Of a DNA stretch of 64,000 nucleotides, positions 8,415-16,260 are shown one piece after another. The translations under genes were made by a program, and so were the position numbers. The notes under the pieces were generated by a model, which was given only the letters and a program-made list of their open reading frames with translations, searched no databases and was not told the origin of the DNA. Source of the DNA: CAXBOO01 sp963977425 (GTDB lineage Bacteria; Bacteroidota; Bacteroidia; Flavobacteriales_D; Luteibaculaceae); assembly GCA_963977425.1 (NCBI GenBank), contig CAXBOO010000002.1, positions 434,001 to 498,000 of the forward strand, read 5' to 3'. Numbering within the stretch: the stretch's first letter is position 1; every line of letters starts with the position of its first letter.

Positions 8415-9110
8415 TTACAGTTGACCTTTATCAGCAAAGCTAAAGTAACTCTGATCGGTTACAATTATATGATCCAACAAGGCAATATCCAATACTTTGG
8501 CTCCTTCTTTTATTTTATTGGTGATGGACACATCTTCTTTGCTCGGAAACAACTGACCTGAAGGGTGATTATGAAACAATATTATTCCTGATGCTAACTG
8601 GGCCAAAGCCATATTGAACAATATTTTACAATCGATAACCGTAGAACTAACACCCCCACGACTAACTTGCTCAATAGCCAAAACTCTATTCGCTCTATTC
8701 AAAAGGATTACGCCAAATTCCTCGTGTTTTATGCCCTCTAAACGTGGCAACACCAATTTGTAAGCATCTTCGCTACAAGTTATTTTAGTTTCTTGCTTTG
8801 GCGCTTCAGATAACCGTCGTCTAGAAAGTTCGAATACAGCACCAATACTAACTGCTTTCGCTAGTCCTATACCCTTTTGTTTTTGCAATAAATGAATATC
8901 GAAATTGGATAATTTATCTAGAGAGTTCCCTGCTTTGTTTAAAATACTCTTTGCTAGATCTAGAGCAGAATAATCTCTAAATCCGTTGCCAATAATGATG
9001 GCTAATAACTCTGAATTGGAAAGTGATCTTGGGCCTTGAGCAATAAACTTCTCGCGCGGTCTATCATCTTTAGACCAGTTTTTAATGGATTGTTTATTGA
9101 GATCAGACAA
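8415..9110 (-). CDS. radC: RadC family protein (JAB/MPN domain)
   Basis: A 231-residue RadC protein. An N-terminal helix-hairpin-helix-like region (about residues 1-95) with LSNSELLAIIIGNG and KGIGLAKA leads to a JAB1/MPN metalloprotease-like domain. The metal site is complete: His180 and His182 in HNHPSG, and Asp193. It was named a DNA-repair protein, but its role is unresolved; the fold suggests a zinc isopeptidase or nuclease-like activity. It is the first gene of a compact run of envelope-glycan genes. A hairpin terminator for rpsT lies between rpsT and this gene, so it probably has its own promoter, which I could not place with certainty. Confidence 0.93.
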   Translation of the reverse strand: MSDLNKQSIKNWSKDDRPREKFIAQGPRSLSNSELLAIIIGNGFRDYSALDLAKSILNKAGNSLDKLSNFDIHLLQKQKGIGLAKAVSIGAVFELSRRRLSEAPKQETKITCSEDAYKLVLPRLEGIKHEEFGVILLNRANRVLAIEQVSRGGVSSTVIDCKILFNMALAQLASGIILFHNHPSGQLFPSKEDVSITNKIKEGAKVLDIALLDHIIVTDQSYFSFADKGQL

Positions 9111-9135
9111 AATGCTTTTTGCCTAAAATAAAAAA

Positions 9136-9160
9136 AGCTCCGATAAATCGGAGCTTTAAA
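9136..9160 (-). terminator. Rho-independent terminator of the tRNA-Glu/rpsT unit
   Basis: A perfect 9-bp stem AGCTCCGAT / ATCGGAGCT (36-44 and 47-55 of the 9100s) with a short AT loop. Read on the minus strand it is followed by a run of T. It lies between the rpsT stop (9186) and the radC start (9110). Confidence 0.85.
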
Positions 9161-9185
9161 ACTTAACACAAATAATTTTTTCTAA

Positions 9186-9437
9186 TTAAAGAGCCGCTAC
9201 GTGCTTCGATAATTTAGACTTTAAGTTAGCTGACTTGTTAGCGTGTATGATGTTACGCTTAGCCAGTTTGTCTAACATAGAAGATACTTCTGCAAATTTC
9301 TTCATAGCCTCATCTTTTTCAGACATTCCTTTAAGTTCACGTACAGCGTTTCTCGTTGTCTTGTGAAAATACTTGTTTCTAAGACGTTTTGTCTCAGAAG
9401 ATCTAATTCTTTTTAATGCCGACTTATGATTTGCCAT
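9186..9437 (-). CDS. rpsT: 30S ribosomal protein S20
   Basis: An 83-residue basic, all-helical primary-binding protein of the small ribosomal subunit. It begins MANHKSALKRIRSSETKRLRNK and ends with the HKN-type segment NIIHANKSANLKSKLSKHV, as in S20 of Bacteroidota. The ATG at 9437 is preceded by a purine-rich AAGAAGAAGGAA stretch, a Shine-Dalgarno-like site that is uncommon in this phylum. Only 28 nt separate it from the tRNA-Glu gene upstream and no promoter fits there. It is therefore probably transcribed with the tRNA and ended by the hairpin at 9136-9160. Confidence 0.97.
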   Translation of the reverse strand: MANHKSALKRIRSSETKRLRNKYFHKTTRNAVRELKGMSEKDEAMKKFAEVSSMLDKLAKRNIIHANKSANLKSKLSKHVAAL

Positions 9438-9465
9438 CTGCTCAGTTCCTTCTTCTTTTTATTTG

Positions 9466-9537
9466 TAGCCCGTAGGGGAATCGAACCCCTGTTACATGGA
9501 TGAAAACCATGCGTCCTAACCCCTAGACGAACGGGCC
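9466..9537 (-). tRNA. tRNA-Glu (TTC)
   Basis: A 72-nt cloverleaf on the minus strand. The acceptor stem GGCCCGT pairs with ACGGGCT (the first pair is a G·U wobble). The anticodon stem CATGG/CCATG encloses loop TTTTCAT with anticodon TTC. The T arm has GGTTCGATTC between CAGGG-type stems. CCA is not encoded. Besides protein synthesis, charged tRNA-Glu feeds haem synthesis through HemA and HemL (hemL is at 45893). Confidence 0.95.
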
Positions 9538-9553
9538 TTGCTAAAAGCGAGTG

Positions 9554-9584
9554 CAAATATACACCCACTTTTTAATTACGCAAG
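9554..9584 (-). promoter_or_regulatory. Bacteroidota sigma-A type promoter for tRNA-Glu/rpsT
   Basis: On the minus strand the -7 element TATATTTG occupies 9561-9554. A CTTG (TTG) -33 element at 9584-9581 lies exactly 19 nt upstream. This matches the phylum consensus TTTG-N19-TAnnTTTG. The tRNA begins 16 nt downstream of the -7 element. Confidence 0.8.
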
Positions 9585-9601
9585 TGCTTGGCTAAAAAAA
9601 A

Positions 9602-11080
9602 TTAATAAGCCAATGCAAAAAGCACTCTCTCTTTCGCTGAATCGCCCGTGAACACACACTTTCCAGGTTCAGATTTTTTTTCAAAATTTTCTAAAGGAAT
9701 GCATCTAATGGTTGCTTTCGTTTCTTCTTTAATGCGTTTTTCAGTTTCAGCAGTTCCATCCCAGTAAGCCGAAATGAATCCTCCCTCTTTGATTTTCACT
9801 TTAAATTCATCCCACGAATCCACTTCCACTATACTGGCATCCAATTTAGCCTTTGCCTTATTGTACAAGTTAGCTTGCATCTCTTCCAACAACGACGGCA
9901 CTATTTCAGCCAATTCGTCTTGATTGATGGTTTGCTTCTCTTGTGTATCGCGTCTAGCAATCTCCAAAGTACCGTTTTCGTAGTCTCTTGGTCCAATAGC
10001 AATACGCAATGGTATTCCTTTGAGTTCGTATTCGGCAAACTTCCAACCTGGCTTTTTAGAATCGTCAGCATCGACTTTTACACCTACGCCTTTTGCTCTT
10101 AATTGAGCAGCCAATTCATTCATTCTCTCTTCCAGCATCAAACGTTGTTCTTCTCCTTTAAAAATAGGAACAAACACAACTTGAATAGTGGCTAATTTCG
10201 GAGGAATTACCATCCCTAAATCGTCGCTATGCGTCATTATCAAGGCACCCATCAATCGAGTTGAAACACCCCATGATGTAGCCCAAACATGTTCTTGTTT
10301 TCCGTCTTTCCCTGTGAACTTCACATCAAAGGCTTTAGCGAAATTTTGCCCCAAAAAATGGCTAGTACCAGCTTGTAAAGCTTTACCATCTTGCATCAAA
10401 GCTTCTATACAATATGTTTCTACAGCACCCGCAAAACGTTCAGTTTCAGTCTTAACGCCTTTGATTACCGGCATAGCCATAAACTCCTCAGCAAAATCAG
10501 CATACACATCCAGCATCAATTCAGCTTCAGTAATGGCTTCGGCTTTTGTAGCGTGAGCCGTATGACCTTCTTGCCACAAAAATTCCGCCGTTCTAAGGAA
10601 TAATCGAGTCCTCATTTCCCAACGAACCACATTGGCCCATTGATTCACAAGTATTGGTAGATCTCTATAGGACTTAACCCAGTTTCTATAAGTGTTCCAG
10701 ATAATAGTCTCAGAAGTTGGTCTTACAATAAGTTCTTCTTCCAACTTTGCGTCTGGATCTACTTCTACCCCTTTACCGTCTGCAGTAGATCGTAATCTAT
10801 AATGCGTTACTACGGCGCACTCTTTAGCAAAACCTTCTACGTGAGCAGCTTCTTTGCTTAAATATGATTTGGGTATAAAAAGGGGGAAATATGCGTTTTG
10901 ATGTCCAGTTGCTTTGAATTTTTTATCCAAGGCTTCTTTCATGTTCTCCCAAATGCTATAACCGTGCGGCTTAATAACCATACATCCACGAACATCTGAA
11001 TGCTCTGCAAGGTCGGCCTGCACTACTAATTCGTTATACCATTGCGAATAATCTTTGTCTCTCGGCGTAAGTTTTGCCAT
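9602..11080 (-). CDS. proS: Prolyl-tRNA synthetase (short, archaeal/eukaryal type)
   Basis: Charges tRNA-Pro with proline. The 492-residue class II enzyme lacks the ~180-residue editing insertion of the bacterial long type, so it belongs to the ProS3 architecture found in Bacteroidota, some Firmicutes and archaea. Visible signatures are a YSQWYNELVVQADLAEHSDVRGCMVIKP-like N-terminus, the VRPTSET motif, the TRLFLRTAEFLWQEGHTAH motif 2 region, QAGTSHFLGQNFAKAF, an anticodon-binding domain around residues 285-400, and a C-terminal domain ending in the conserved terminal Tyr (LFALAY). It is followed by a separate tRNA-Glu promoter, so rpsT is not simply in its operon. Confidence 0.97.
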   Translation of the reverse strand: MAKLTPRDKDYSQWYNELVVQADLAEHSDVRGCMVIKPHGYSIWENMKEALDKKFKATGHQNAYFPLFIPKSYLSKEAAHVEGFAKECAVVTHYRLRSTADGKGVEVDPDAKLEEELIVRPTSETIIWNTYRNWVKSYRDLPILVNQWANVVRWEMRTRLFLRTAEFLWQEGHTAHATKAEAITEAELMLDVYADFAEEFMAMPVIKGVKTETERFAGAVETYCIEALMQDGKALQAGTSHFLGQNFAKAFDVKFTGKDGKQEHVWATSWGVSTRLMGALIMTHSDDLGMVIPPKLATIQVVFVPIFKGEEQRLMLEERMNELAAQLRAKGVGVKVDADDSKKPGWKFAEYELKGIPLRIAIGPRDYENGTLEIARRDTQEKQTINQDELAEIVPSLLEEMQANLYNKAKAKLDASIVEVDSWDEFKVKIKEGGFISAYWDGTAETEKRIKEETKATIRCIPLENFEKKSEPGKCVFTGDSAKERVLFALAY

Positions 11081-11106
11081 TTTGGTACGAAATTTGTAAT
11101 TTCCTA

Positions 11107-11137
11107 CAAAGTTACGCCTTGCATTGGTTTAATAAAC
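11107..11137 (-). promoter_or_regulatory. Probable promoter of proS
   Basis: On the minus strand TAACTTTG (11114-11107) matches the -7 consensus TAnnTTTG. A GTTT lies 19 nt upstream, a partial match to the -33 TTTG. The proS ATG is 27 nt downstream. Confidence 0.6.
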
Positions 11138-11147
11138 ACTTTATACT

Positions 11148-12329
11148 ATGAAAGCTCTATTTTATTCTACTTTATTGTTGGCTCTTAGCTTTTTAGCGCC
11201 TTCTTGCACAACAAACTATTATCAGTATGATGGTGTTTATAGCACCTATACACCACGCAGCAATCAAAACGACACCTACGAAGAAGAAAGCGATTCTTAT
11301 TCAAGCGATTACCAAACCACATACGATTACTCTGGCCTACAAAGACCGGCACCCGTAAGCAGAGTACAAACTTCTGTTAGCATAGGTTTTGGAACCTTCG
11401 GTAATTCTTTTGCCTTGGGCTTTGGCAATTTCTACGGAAGCTATTACGACCCCTACTTTAGACCATACAACAATTGGTACAACAGATGGTGCTACGATCC
11501 TTTTTATTCTCCATTCGCATACAGCCCTTATTATGGATACGGATACGATCCCTATTTCTACGGTGGATATTATGGTAGACGCTACTACAATCCATACCGA
11601 TATGGCAATCGTTACAACGACTATTACACGTACAACCGTAAATCTAGACAAGCTTATAGTAGAAACGGAAATTCATCTCCACAGCGATACAATGGAACAA
11701 GCAGCGGCAGACCGACCTATGGTAGAGGATCGACAAACGGAGGTAATACGAACGGATACAACAAACCAAACACTGGAAGAGGAACAGGTACATCTGGAAC
11801 AAGAGGCTATAGCACAACGCCTAATAGAAACAGTGGAACTAGTACTAACACACCTTCAACCAACAGCAGACCAAACAGACCTGCTGGCAGATATTCCAAC
11901 GACAATGTAAAACCCCAAAGTTCTGGTTCATCTTCAGGCACTAGACCATCAAGAAACCCTACTCCAAAAGGATACAGCAACCCTACTCCTGATAGAAATG
12001 TCAGCAGTCCGAGTCCGAAACCGAACAAACCATCTAGCACTGGCAGAGGATACAATAGTCCTACTCCAAAACAAAGTTCTAGCAACACGAATAGATACTC
12101 TAGTCCTAAAACGAGCAACAGTAGAACATATTCAACTCCGTCAAGGAATAACAACAGCAACACGAATCGTTCGTCAAATTATTCTAAGCCTAGTAAGAAT
12201 AAATCGTATTCAGCACCTTCAAGAAGCAGTTCAAACAGATCCTCTGGTTACTCTAGCCCAAGACGTTCAAGCTCATCAAGAAGCGGATCAAGTAGAAGCA
12301 GTTCATCAAGATCATCTAGGCCTAGATAA
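11148..12329 (+). CDS. Low-complexity Tyr/Ser/Arg-rich lipoprotein
   Basis: A 393-residue protein with a lipoprotein signal: hydrophobic residues 6-16, then LAPSC with Cys20 as the lipidated residue. After it comes a Tyr/Pro/Gly-rich stretch (about 45-165) with many YDPYF, PYYGYGY and RRYYNPYRYGNRY runs. A long Ser/Asn/Thr/Pro/Arg-rich tail follows, with degenerate repeats such as YNSPTPK, YSSPK and YSTPSR, and ends in a Ser-Arg tract (SSSRSSRPR). No enzyme fold is apparent; it may be a disordered, positively charged surface or periplasmic protein. The FadL-like gene starts only 2 nt downstream, so the two are one transcriptional unit. The similar composition of overlapping frames explains several long spurious ORFs here. 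Confidence 0.82.
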   Translation: MKALFYSTLLLALSFLAPSCTTNYYQYDGVYSTYTPRSNQNDTYEEESDSYSSDYQTTYDYSGLQRPAPVSRVQTSVSIGFGTFGNSFALGFGNFYGSYYDPYFRPYNNWYNRWCYDPFYSPFAYSPYYGYGYDPYFYGGYYGRRYYNPYRYGNRYNDYYTYNRKSRQAYSRNGNSSPQRYNGTSSGRPTYGRGSTNGGNTNGYNKPNTGRGTGTSGTRGYSTTPNRNSGTSTNTPSTNSRPNRPAGRYSNDNVKPQSSGSSSGTRPSRNPTPKGYSNPTPDRNVSSPSPKPNKPSSTGRGYNSPTPKQSSSNTNRYSSPKTSNSRTYSTPSRNNNSNTNRSSNYSKPSKNKSYSAPSRSSSNRSSGYSSPRRSSSSRSGSSRSSSSRSSRPR

Positions 12330-12331
12330 AT

Positions 12332-13777
12332 ATGAAACAACTATTACTGAGTGCTTTCATCGCGCTATCACTTGTATCTCAAGCACAATATGAGAACAAT
12401 TACTTGCAAACTACTCAAATTGGTTCCTTAAACGGAGATGCTCGTTTCACTGGTTTAGGTGGCGCTATGTCTGCAGTTGGATCCAACTTTTCGGCTTTAG
12501 GCAACAACCCTGCAGGCCTTGCTAAGTTTGTGAACAATGAACTGAATTTCGGCATATCGATTCTCACCAATTCTACCGACAACTTATACAACGGCACACA
12601 GAACAACACCTTCAACGGAAAATTGGGCATTCAGAGTTATGGTATAGCCGCAGATATTAGTTCTCGCAATTCCGAAGGCCAATTATGGTTTAGCCTTTCC
12701 GGCCAACGCGTTTACGATTTCAAAAACAGAACCATTCACAAAGGGCGTAACATTGACTATACTCTCAACGAATACTTGGCGGACAAAGCTTACGGTACCT
12801 TTGACTCCGATTTAGCAAGTGTTTTCCCGTTTGATGCATCGTTGGCTTTTGAAACTTACTTGATAGACCCTGACACTGTAAATTACAACACCTACACTGC
12901 CAAAATTCAAAACGAAGATGCTCGCATTGAAAATGACGAAAACGGCACAAGGTTTGAAAACTATGTAAGTTTTGGCTACAACAGTAACAACAAACTATAC
13001 CTAGGAGCATCTGTAGGCATTCATAGCGCTAGTTATGATAACCAATACTCCTATCGAGGAGACAATACCAATGCCGAAACTGAGTATGCGCAAAACTATA
13101 CCTACGATTACTTCTTCAATTCGACTTCTACTGGTGTAAATGCAACTTTTGGCGCCATCTTCAAACCTTCACAAGTTTTCAACTTCGGAGTTAGTTACAA
13201 AACACCTACAGCTTGGTATATTGAAGAGTCATTTAGCTCAACCATGAATGCTGAATACACCAACACGGAGTACACCATCGATTCAGAATTTGAAGGCGCA
13301 GGAATTTACAGAGCCAATTCTCCTTCAGTATTTAATTTTTCAGCTGCTGTAACCGACAAACAATTTGGACTTTTCAGTGTAGAAGCCAGCAAAATAAATT
13401 ATTCAAAAGGGAAATTAATATCACCTAAAAGAGAAGTGTTCATAGATTTTGACGCGAGTAATCGAGCCATCAGCACCTCATTTAGAGATGTATGGAACAT
13501 AAAAGCAGGATACGAAAAACCTTTTAAAAGATTCGCCTTAAGAGCGGGCATCAACACAATTCCTTCTGCGTACAAAAACGGCAATGATTTTATTGACTAC
13601 AGAATATTGAATATTTCTGGTGGACTTGGTATTTACACCAATTTCGGCAGGATGGATTTCTCTGTTACATCAAGCAATGCCCGAAGTTCAATTCAACCAT
13701 ACAGCGGCGCCGACTTAGCAACTACAGAAACCAGAAGCTTGTTGTTTAATTTCAGTTTTACTATACTCGAACTTTAA
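12332..13777 (+). CDS. OmpP1/FadL-type outer-membrane transporter
   Basis: A 481-residue outer-membrane beta-barrel with a cleavable signal peptide (MKQLLLSAFIALSLVSQAQ, cut near residue 19). The mature N-terminus has the family plug/hatch signature GDARFTGLGGAMSAVGSNFSALGNNPAGLAKF. This GG-A-A-x-x-NPAG motif is typical of FadL/TodX proteins, often annotated 'hemin receptor' in Bacteroidota. The rest shows alternating strand patterns and ends with a strand (SLLFNFSFTILEL). Members carry hydrophobic molecules such as fatty acids or aromatics across the outer membrane; the ligand here is unknown. It follows the low-complexity lipoprotein gene by 2 nt. Confidence 0.88.
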   Translation: MKQLLLSAFIALSLVSQAQYENNYLQTTQIGSLNGDARFTGLGGAMSAVGSNFSALGNNPAGLAKFVNNELNFGISILTNSTDNLYNGTQNNTFNGKLGIQSYGIAADISSRNSEGQLWFSLSGQRVYDFKNRTIHKGRNIDYTLNEYLADKAYGTFDSDLASVFPFDASLAFETYLIDPDTVNYNTYTAKIQNEDARIENDENGTRFENYVSFGYNSNNKLYLGASVGIHSASYDNQYSYRGDNTNAETEYAQNYTYDYFFNSTSTGVNATFGAIFKPSQVFNFGVSYKTPTAWYIEESFSSTMNAEYTNTEYTIDSEFEGAGIYRANSPSVFNFSAAVTDKQFGLFSVEASKINYSKGKLISPKREVFIDFDASNRAISTSFRDVWNIKAGYEKPFKRFALRAGINTIPSAYKNGNDFIDYRILNISGGLGIYTNFGRMDFSVTSSNARSSIQPYSGADLATTETRSLLFNFSFTILEL

Positions 13778-13800
13778 TTACCACTATCATTAATGAAGCT

Positions 13801-14604
13801 TTAGTTGAACTCCACATTCACCCAATAGCCTGTATGGCTACGAACATTCAGTACTGTATTGTCGTCGAAGATTAAGTATTGACCTTTTATACCCACTAAT
13901 TTTTTCTCAATTACTGGCTCTTTGTCAAACTTCAGTGACTTTACTTTTGTTGGATAAGTTTCTACTGGATATTCTATTACTTGGCTTAGATTTTCTTTGC
14001 ACATATATTGCGCTAATTCGCCTCCTAAGTAACACTCTATTTTCGGCAATTCAGCTTCTAAACTTTCATCTGTAACTTCGTTTTTAAGCATGCGTTGCCA
14101 AGACGTTTTATCGGAATAATGATCTTTAAGTGCAACTTCTATTACTCCACTTAAATATCTATTTGGAACTCTTGCAACAACTATCGCTTCGCTAGCACCT
14201 TGGTCAATCCACCGTGTTTTTTCATTCCCTCCGCGCGTAATACCAACCTTTATATGACTGCTTTTTGCCAAGTAAACTACATGTTCTACTAAATGGTATT
14301 GTTTTTCCCATTCCATATCGCGTCCTTCGCCTAAATGCGCTCTACACAATTCCGGACGAATGATGCAAGGAGAACTTTCTGGCTGAGTACTAAAACAAGA
14401 ATAACAGTATCCTTCTCCAAAGGTTTTGTTGATTTCGGCATCGCACTTCATGCAATTGATATCGCCATTAAAACTCAATTTTATCGTTTCACCAATAAGA
14501 TCATTCAAGATTATTTTGTTTCCATTATTGGCTTTTGCTTGGTACCAAACTTTGTTGCCGTATAATTTTGCTTGAAGCTTTTTAAGTTGAAGGTGCTGCT
14601 TCAT
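13801..14604 (-). CDS. DUF2797 domain protein with N-terminal zinc-ribbon-like motif
   Basis: A 267-residue protein matching DUF2797. An N-terminal four-Cys cluster (MKCDAE and CYSC, roughly residues 53-76) suggests a zinc ribbon. It is followed by PCIIRPELCRAHLGEGRDMEWE and the conserved EHVVYLAKSSHIKVGITR segment, which resembles a GIY-YIG-like core, and TRWIDQGASEAI. The combination of a Cys-rich ribbon and a GIY-YIG-like domain points to nucleic-acid contact, but no function is established for the family. It is divergent from the GH3-like gene and convergent with the FadL-type gene. Confidence 0.85.
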   Translation of the reverse strand: MKQHLQLKKLQAKLYGNKVWYQAKANNGNKIILNDLIGETIKLSFNGDINCMKCDAEINKTFGEGYCYSCFSTQPESSPCIIRPELCRAHLGEGRDMEWEKQYHLVEHVVYLAKSSHIKVGITRGGNEKTRWIDQGASEAIVVARVPNRYLSGVIEVALKDHYSDKTSWQRMLKNEVTDESLEAELPKIECYLGGELAQYMCKENLSQVIEYPVETYPTKVKSLKFDKEPVIEKKLVGIKGQYLIFDDNTVLNVRSHTGYWVNVEFN

Positions 14605-14625
14605 GTTTTATTATTTAATTTAACC

Positions 14626-14633
14626 CAAAGTTA
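14626..14633 (-). promoter_or_regulatory. Candidate -7 element for the DUF2797 gene
   Basis: TAACTTTG on the minus strand fits TAnnTTTG and lies 22 nt upstream of the ATG. No convincing TTTG is found 19 nt further upstream, so the support is partial. Confidence 0.4.
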
Positions 14634-14650
14634 AGTTTTACATTGGCGCT

Positions 14651-16168
14651 ATGGCTCTGAATTCTGTGCTTTCTTGGTTTATTAAGAAACGAATACATCA
14701 AATTGATCTTTTTAGAAAGTATCCACACGAGGTACAAAAAGAATGGTTTGAGGAACTCGTTCGTATGGGTAGACAAACCCAATTTGGTCAGCAACAAGGC
14801 TTTAGCCAAGTTAAATCTATTTCTGACTTTAGAAAATCGACCCCATTGCAAACCTACGATGACATCAAACCATTGGTAGATAGATGCATGGATGGCGAAC
14901 AGAATATTCTGTGGCCTACAGAAATAAAATGGTTTGCAAAATCATCAGGAACTACTTCAAGTAGAAGTAAATTCATCCCTGTAAGCAAAGAAGCCTTGGA
15001 AGATTGCCATTACAAAGGCGGAAAAGATTTGCTATCCATTTACTATAACCTTAAACCTAATGCCGATCTGTATACAGGAAAAAGCCTAATGGTTGGTGGT
15101 ACAAGCGAAGTCATAAAAACATCTAAAGAAGCTTACTTCGGTGATCTTTCAGCCATCATCATCAAAAACCTGCCGTTTTGGGCTGACATCAAACGAACGC
15201 CAAGTCGCGAAATAGCATTGATGAGCGAATGGGATGAAAAAATTCAGGCCATGGCTGAAACAACCATGAAGGATGATGTTACAAACATATCGGGTGTACC
15301 TTCTTGGACTTTGATTTTACTGCAGCGTATTTTAGAAATTTCAGGAGCCGATAACATTCATGAAATATGGCCGAATCTAGAATTGTATATGCATGGCGGA
15401 GTAAATTTTTCGCCCTACTTGCCAGAGTTTAAAAAAATCATGGATCCCAACAAAGTTTCTTTTCTGGAAAGCTACAATGCATCGGAAGGAATTTTTGGAA
15501 TTCAAGATAATTTAGATGAACCCGATCTCTTACTGATGTTGGATTACGGTATTTTTTACGAATTCATTCCTCTGAGCGAATACGGAAGCAACAACCCTAT
15601 CTGCTTATCACTTAACGAGGTAGAAAAAGGCATTACTTACGTACCTGTAATAACAACCAATGGTGGGCTTTGGCGCTACATTCCAGGCGACACCATTACA
15701 TTTACCAATCTTTCACCGTACAAAATTGTAGTTACAGGAAGAACCAAATCTTTCATCAATGCTTTTGGAGAAGAACTGATGGTTAGCAATACAGATAAAG
15801 CACTTGAAATAACTTGTGAAAAACATCAGACTAGTGTGCTTGAATACACTGCTGCTCCTATCTATTTAAGTTCAACCAAAGGCGGACACGAATGGATAAT
15901 AGAACTTAGCCAACAAAACATCAACCAGGTACAATTTGTAGCCGATTTAGATGCCGAATTATGCAATTTGAACAGCGATTATGCTGCCAAAAGAAAAGGC
16001 AACATGGCACTGAATATGCCAACCATACACTTTGCGGAAAGAGACTGTTTTCTAAATTGGTTGAAGAGCAAAGGCAAAACTGGCGGCCAGAACAAAGTCC
16101 CCCGTTTGTCTAATGACAGAGTTTTCATGGATGAAATCCTACAATTCACTGAAAAAGAATGCGCTTAA
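14651..16168 (+). CDS. GH3-like (auxin-responsive promoter family) adenylating enzyme
   Basis: A 505-residue member of the GH3 family, ANL-superfamily acyl-acid amido synthetases best known in plants, where they conjugate jasmonate or auxin to amino acids. Visible motifs are KSSGTTSSRSKFIPVS (ATP/phosphate loop, around residues 98-113), the GGTSEVIKTS region, SYNASEGIFGIQ with the conserved Glu, and a C-terminal TGRTKSFINAFGEELMVSN hinge. Bacterial GH3 proteins are common in Bacteroidota, but their acyl and amino substrates are unknown. The gene stands alone between DUF2797 and the kinase. The CDS starts 46 nt from the divergent DUF2797 start. Confidence 0.9.
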   Translation: MALNSVLSWFIKKRIHQIDLFRKYPHEVQKEWFEELVRMGRQTQFGQQQGFSQVKSISDFRKSTPLQTYDDIKPLVDRCMDGEQNILWPTEIKWFAKSSGTTSSRSKFIPVSKEALEDCHYKGGKDLLSIYYNLKPNADLYTGKSLMVGGTSEVIKTSKEAYFGDLSAIIIKNLPFWADIKRTPSREIALMSEWDEKIQAMAETTMKDDVTNISGVPSWTLILLQRILEISGADNIHEIWPNLELYMHGGVNFSPYLPEFKKIMDPNKVSFLESYNASEGIFGIQDNLDEPDLLLMLDYGIFYEFIPLSEYGSNNPICLSLNEVEKGITYVPVITTNGGLWRYIPGDTITFTNLSPYKIVVTGRTKSFINAFGEELMVSNTDKALEITCEKHQTSVLEYTAAPIYLSSTKGGHEWIIELSQQNINQVQFVADLDAELCNLNSDYAAKRKGNMALNMPTIHFAERDCFLNWLKSKGKTGGQNKVPRLSNDRVFMDEILQFTEKECA

Positions 16169-16260
16169 CAGGTCCTACAGCTATTTTTTATCGCTTTTTC
16201 ACTCAATATAAAAGGTAATCGATTTAGGCATCTTATATTTAACCCCTGAACAACACCAAT

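Noticed and set aside
11337..12163. Long overlapping frames in the low-complexity lipoprotein (11389-11910 plus, 11337-11651 and 11807-12163 minus)
   Set aside because: They mirror the biased codons of the Ser/Arg/Tyr-rich gene: the minus-strand frames are runs of Leu/Val/Gly and the plus frame is a Thr/Ile/Gln-rich shadow. None has a family feature or its own start context.
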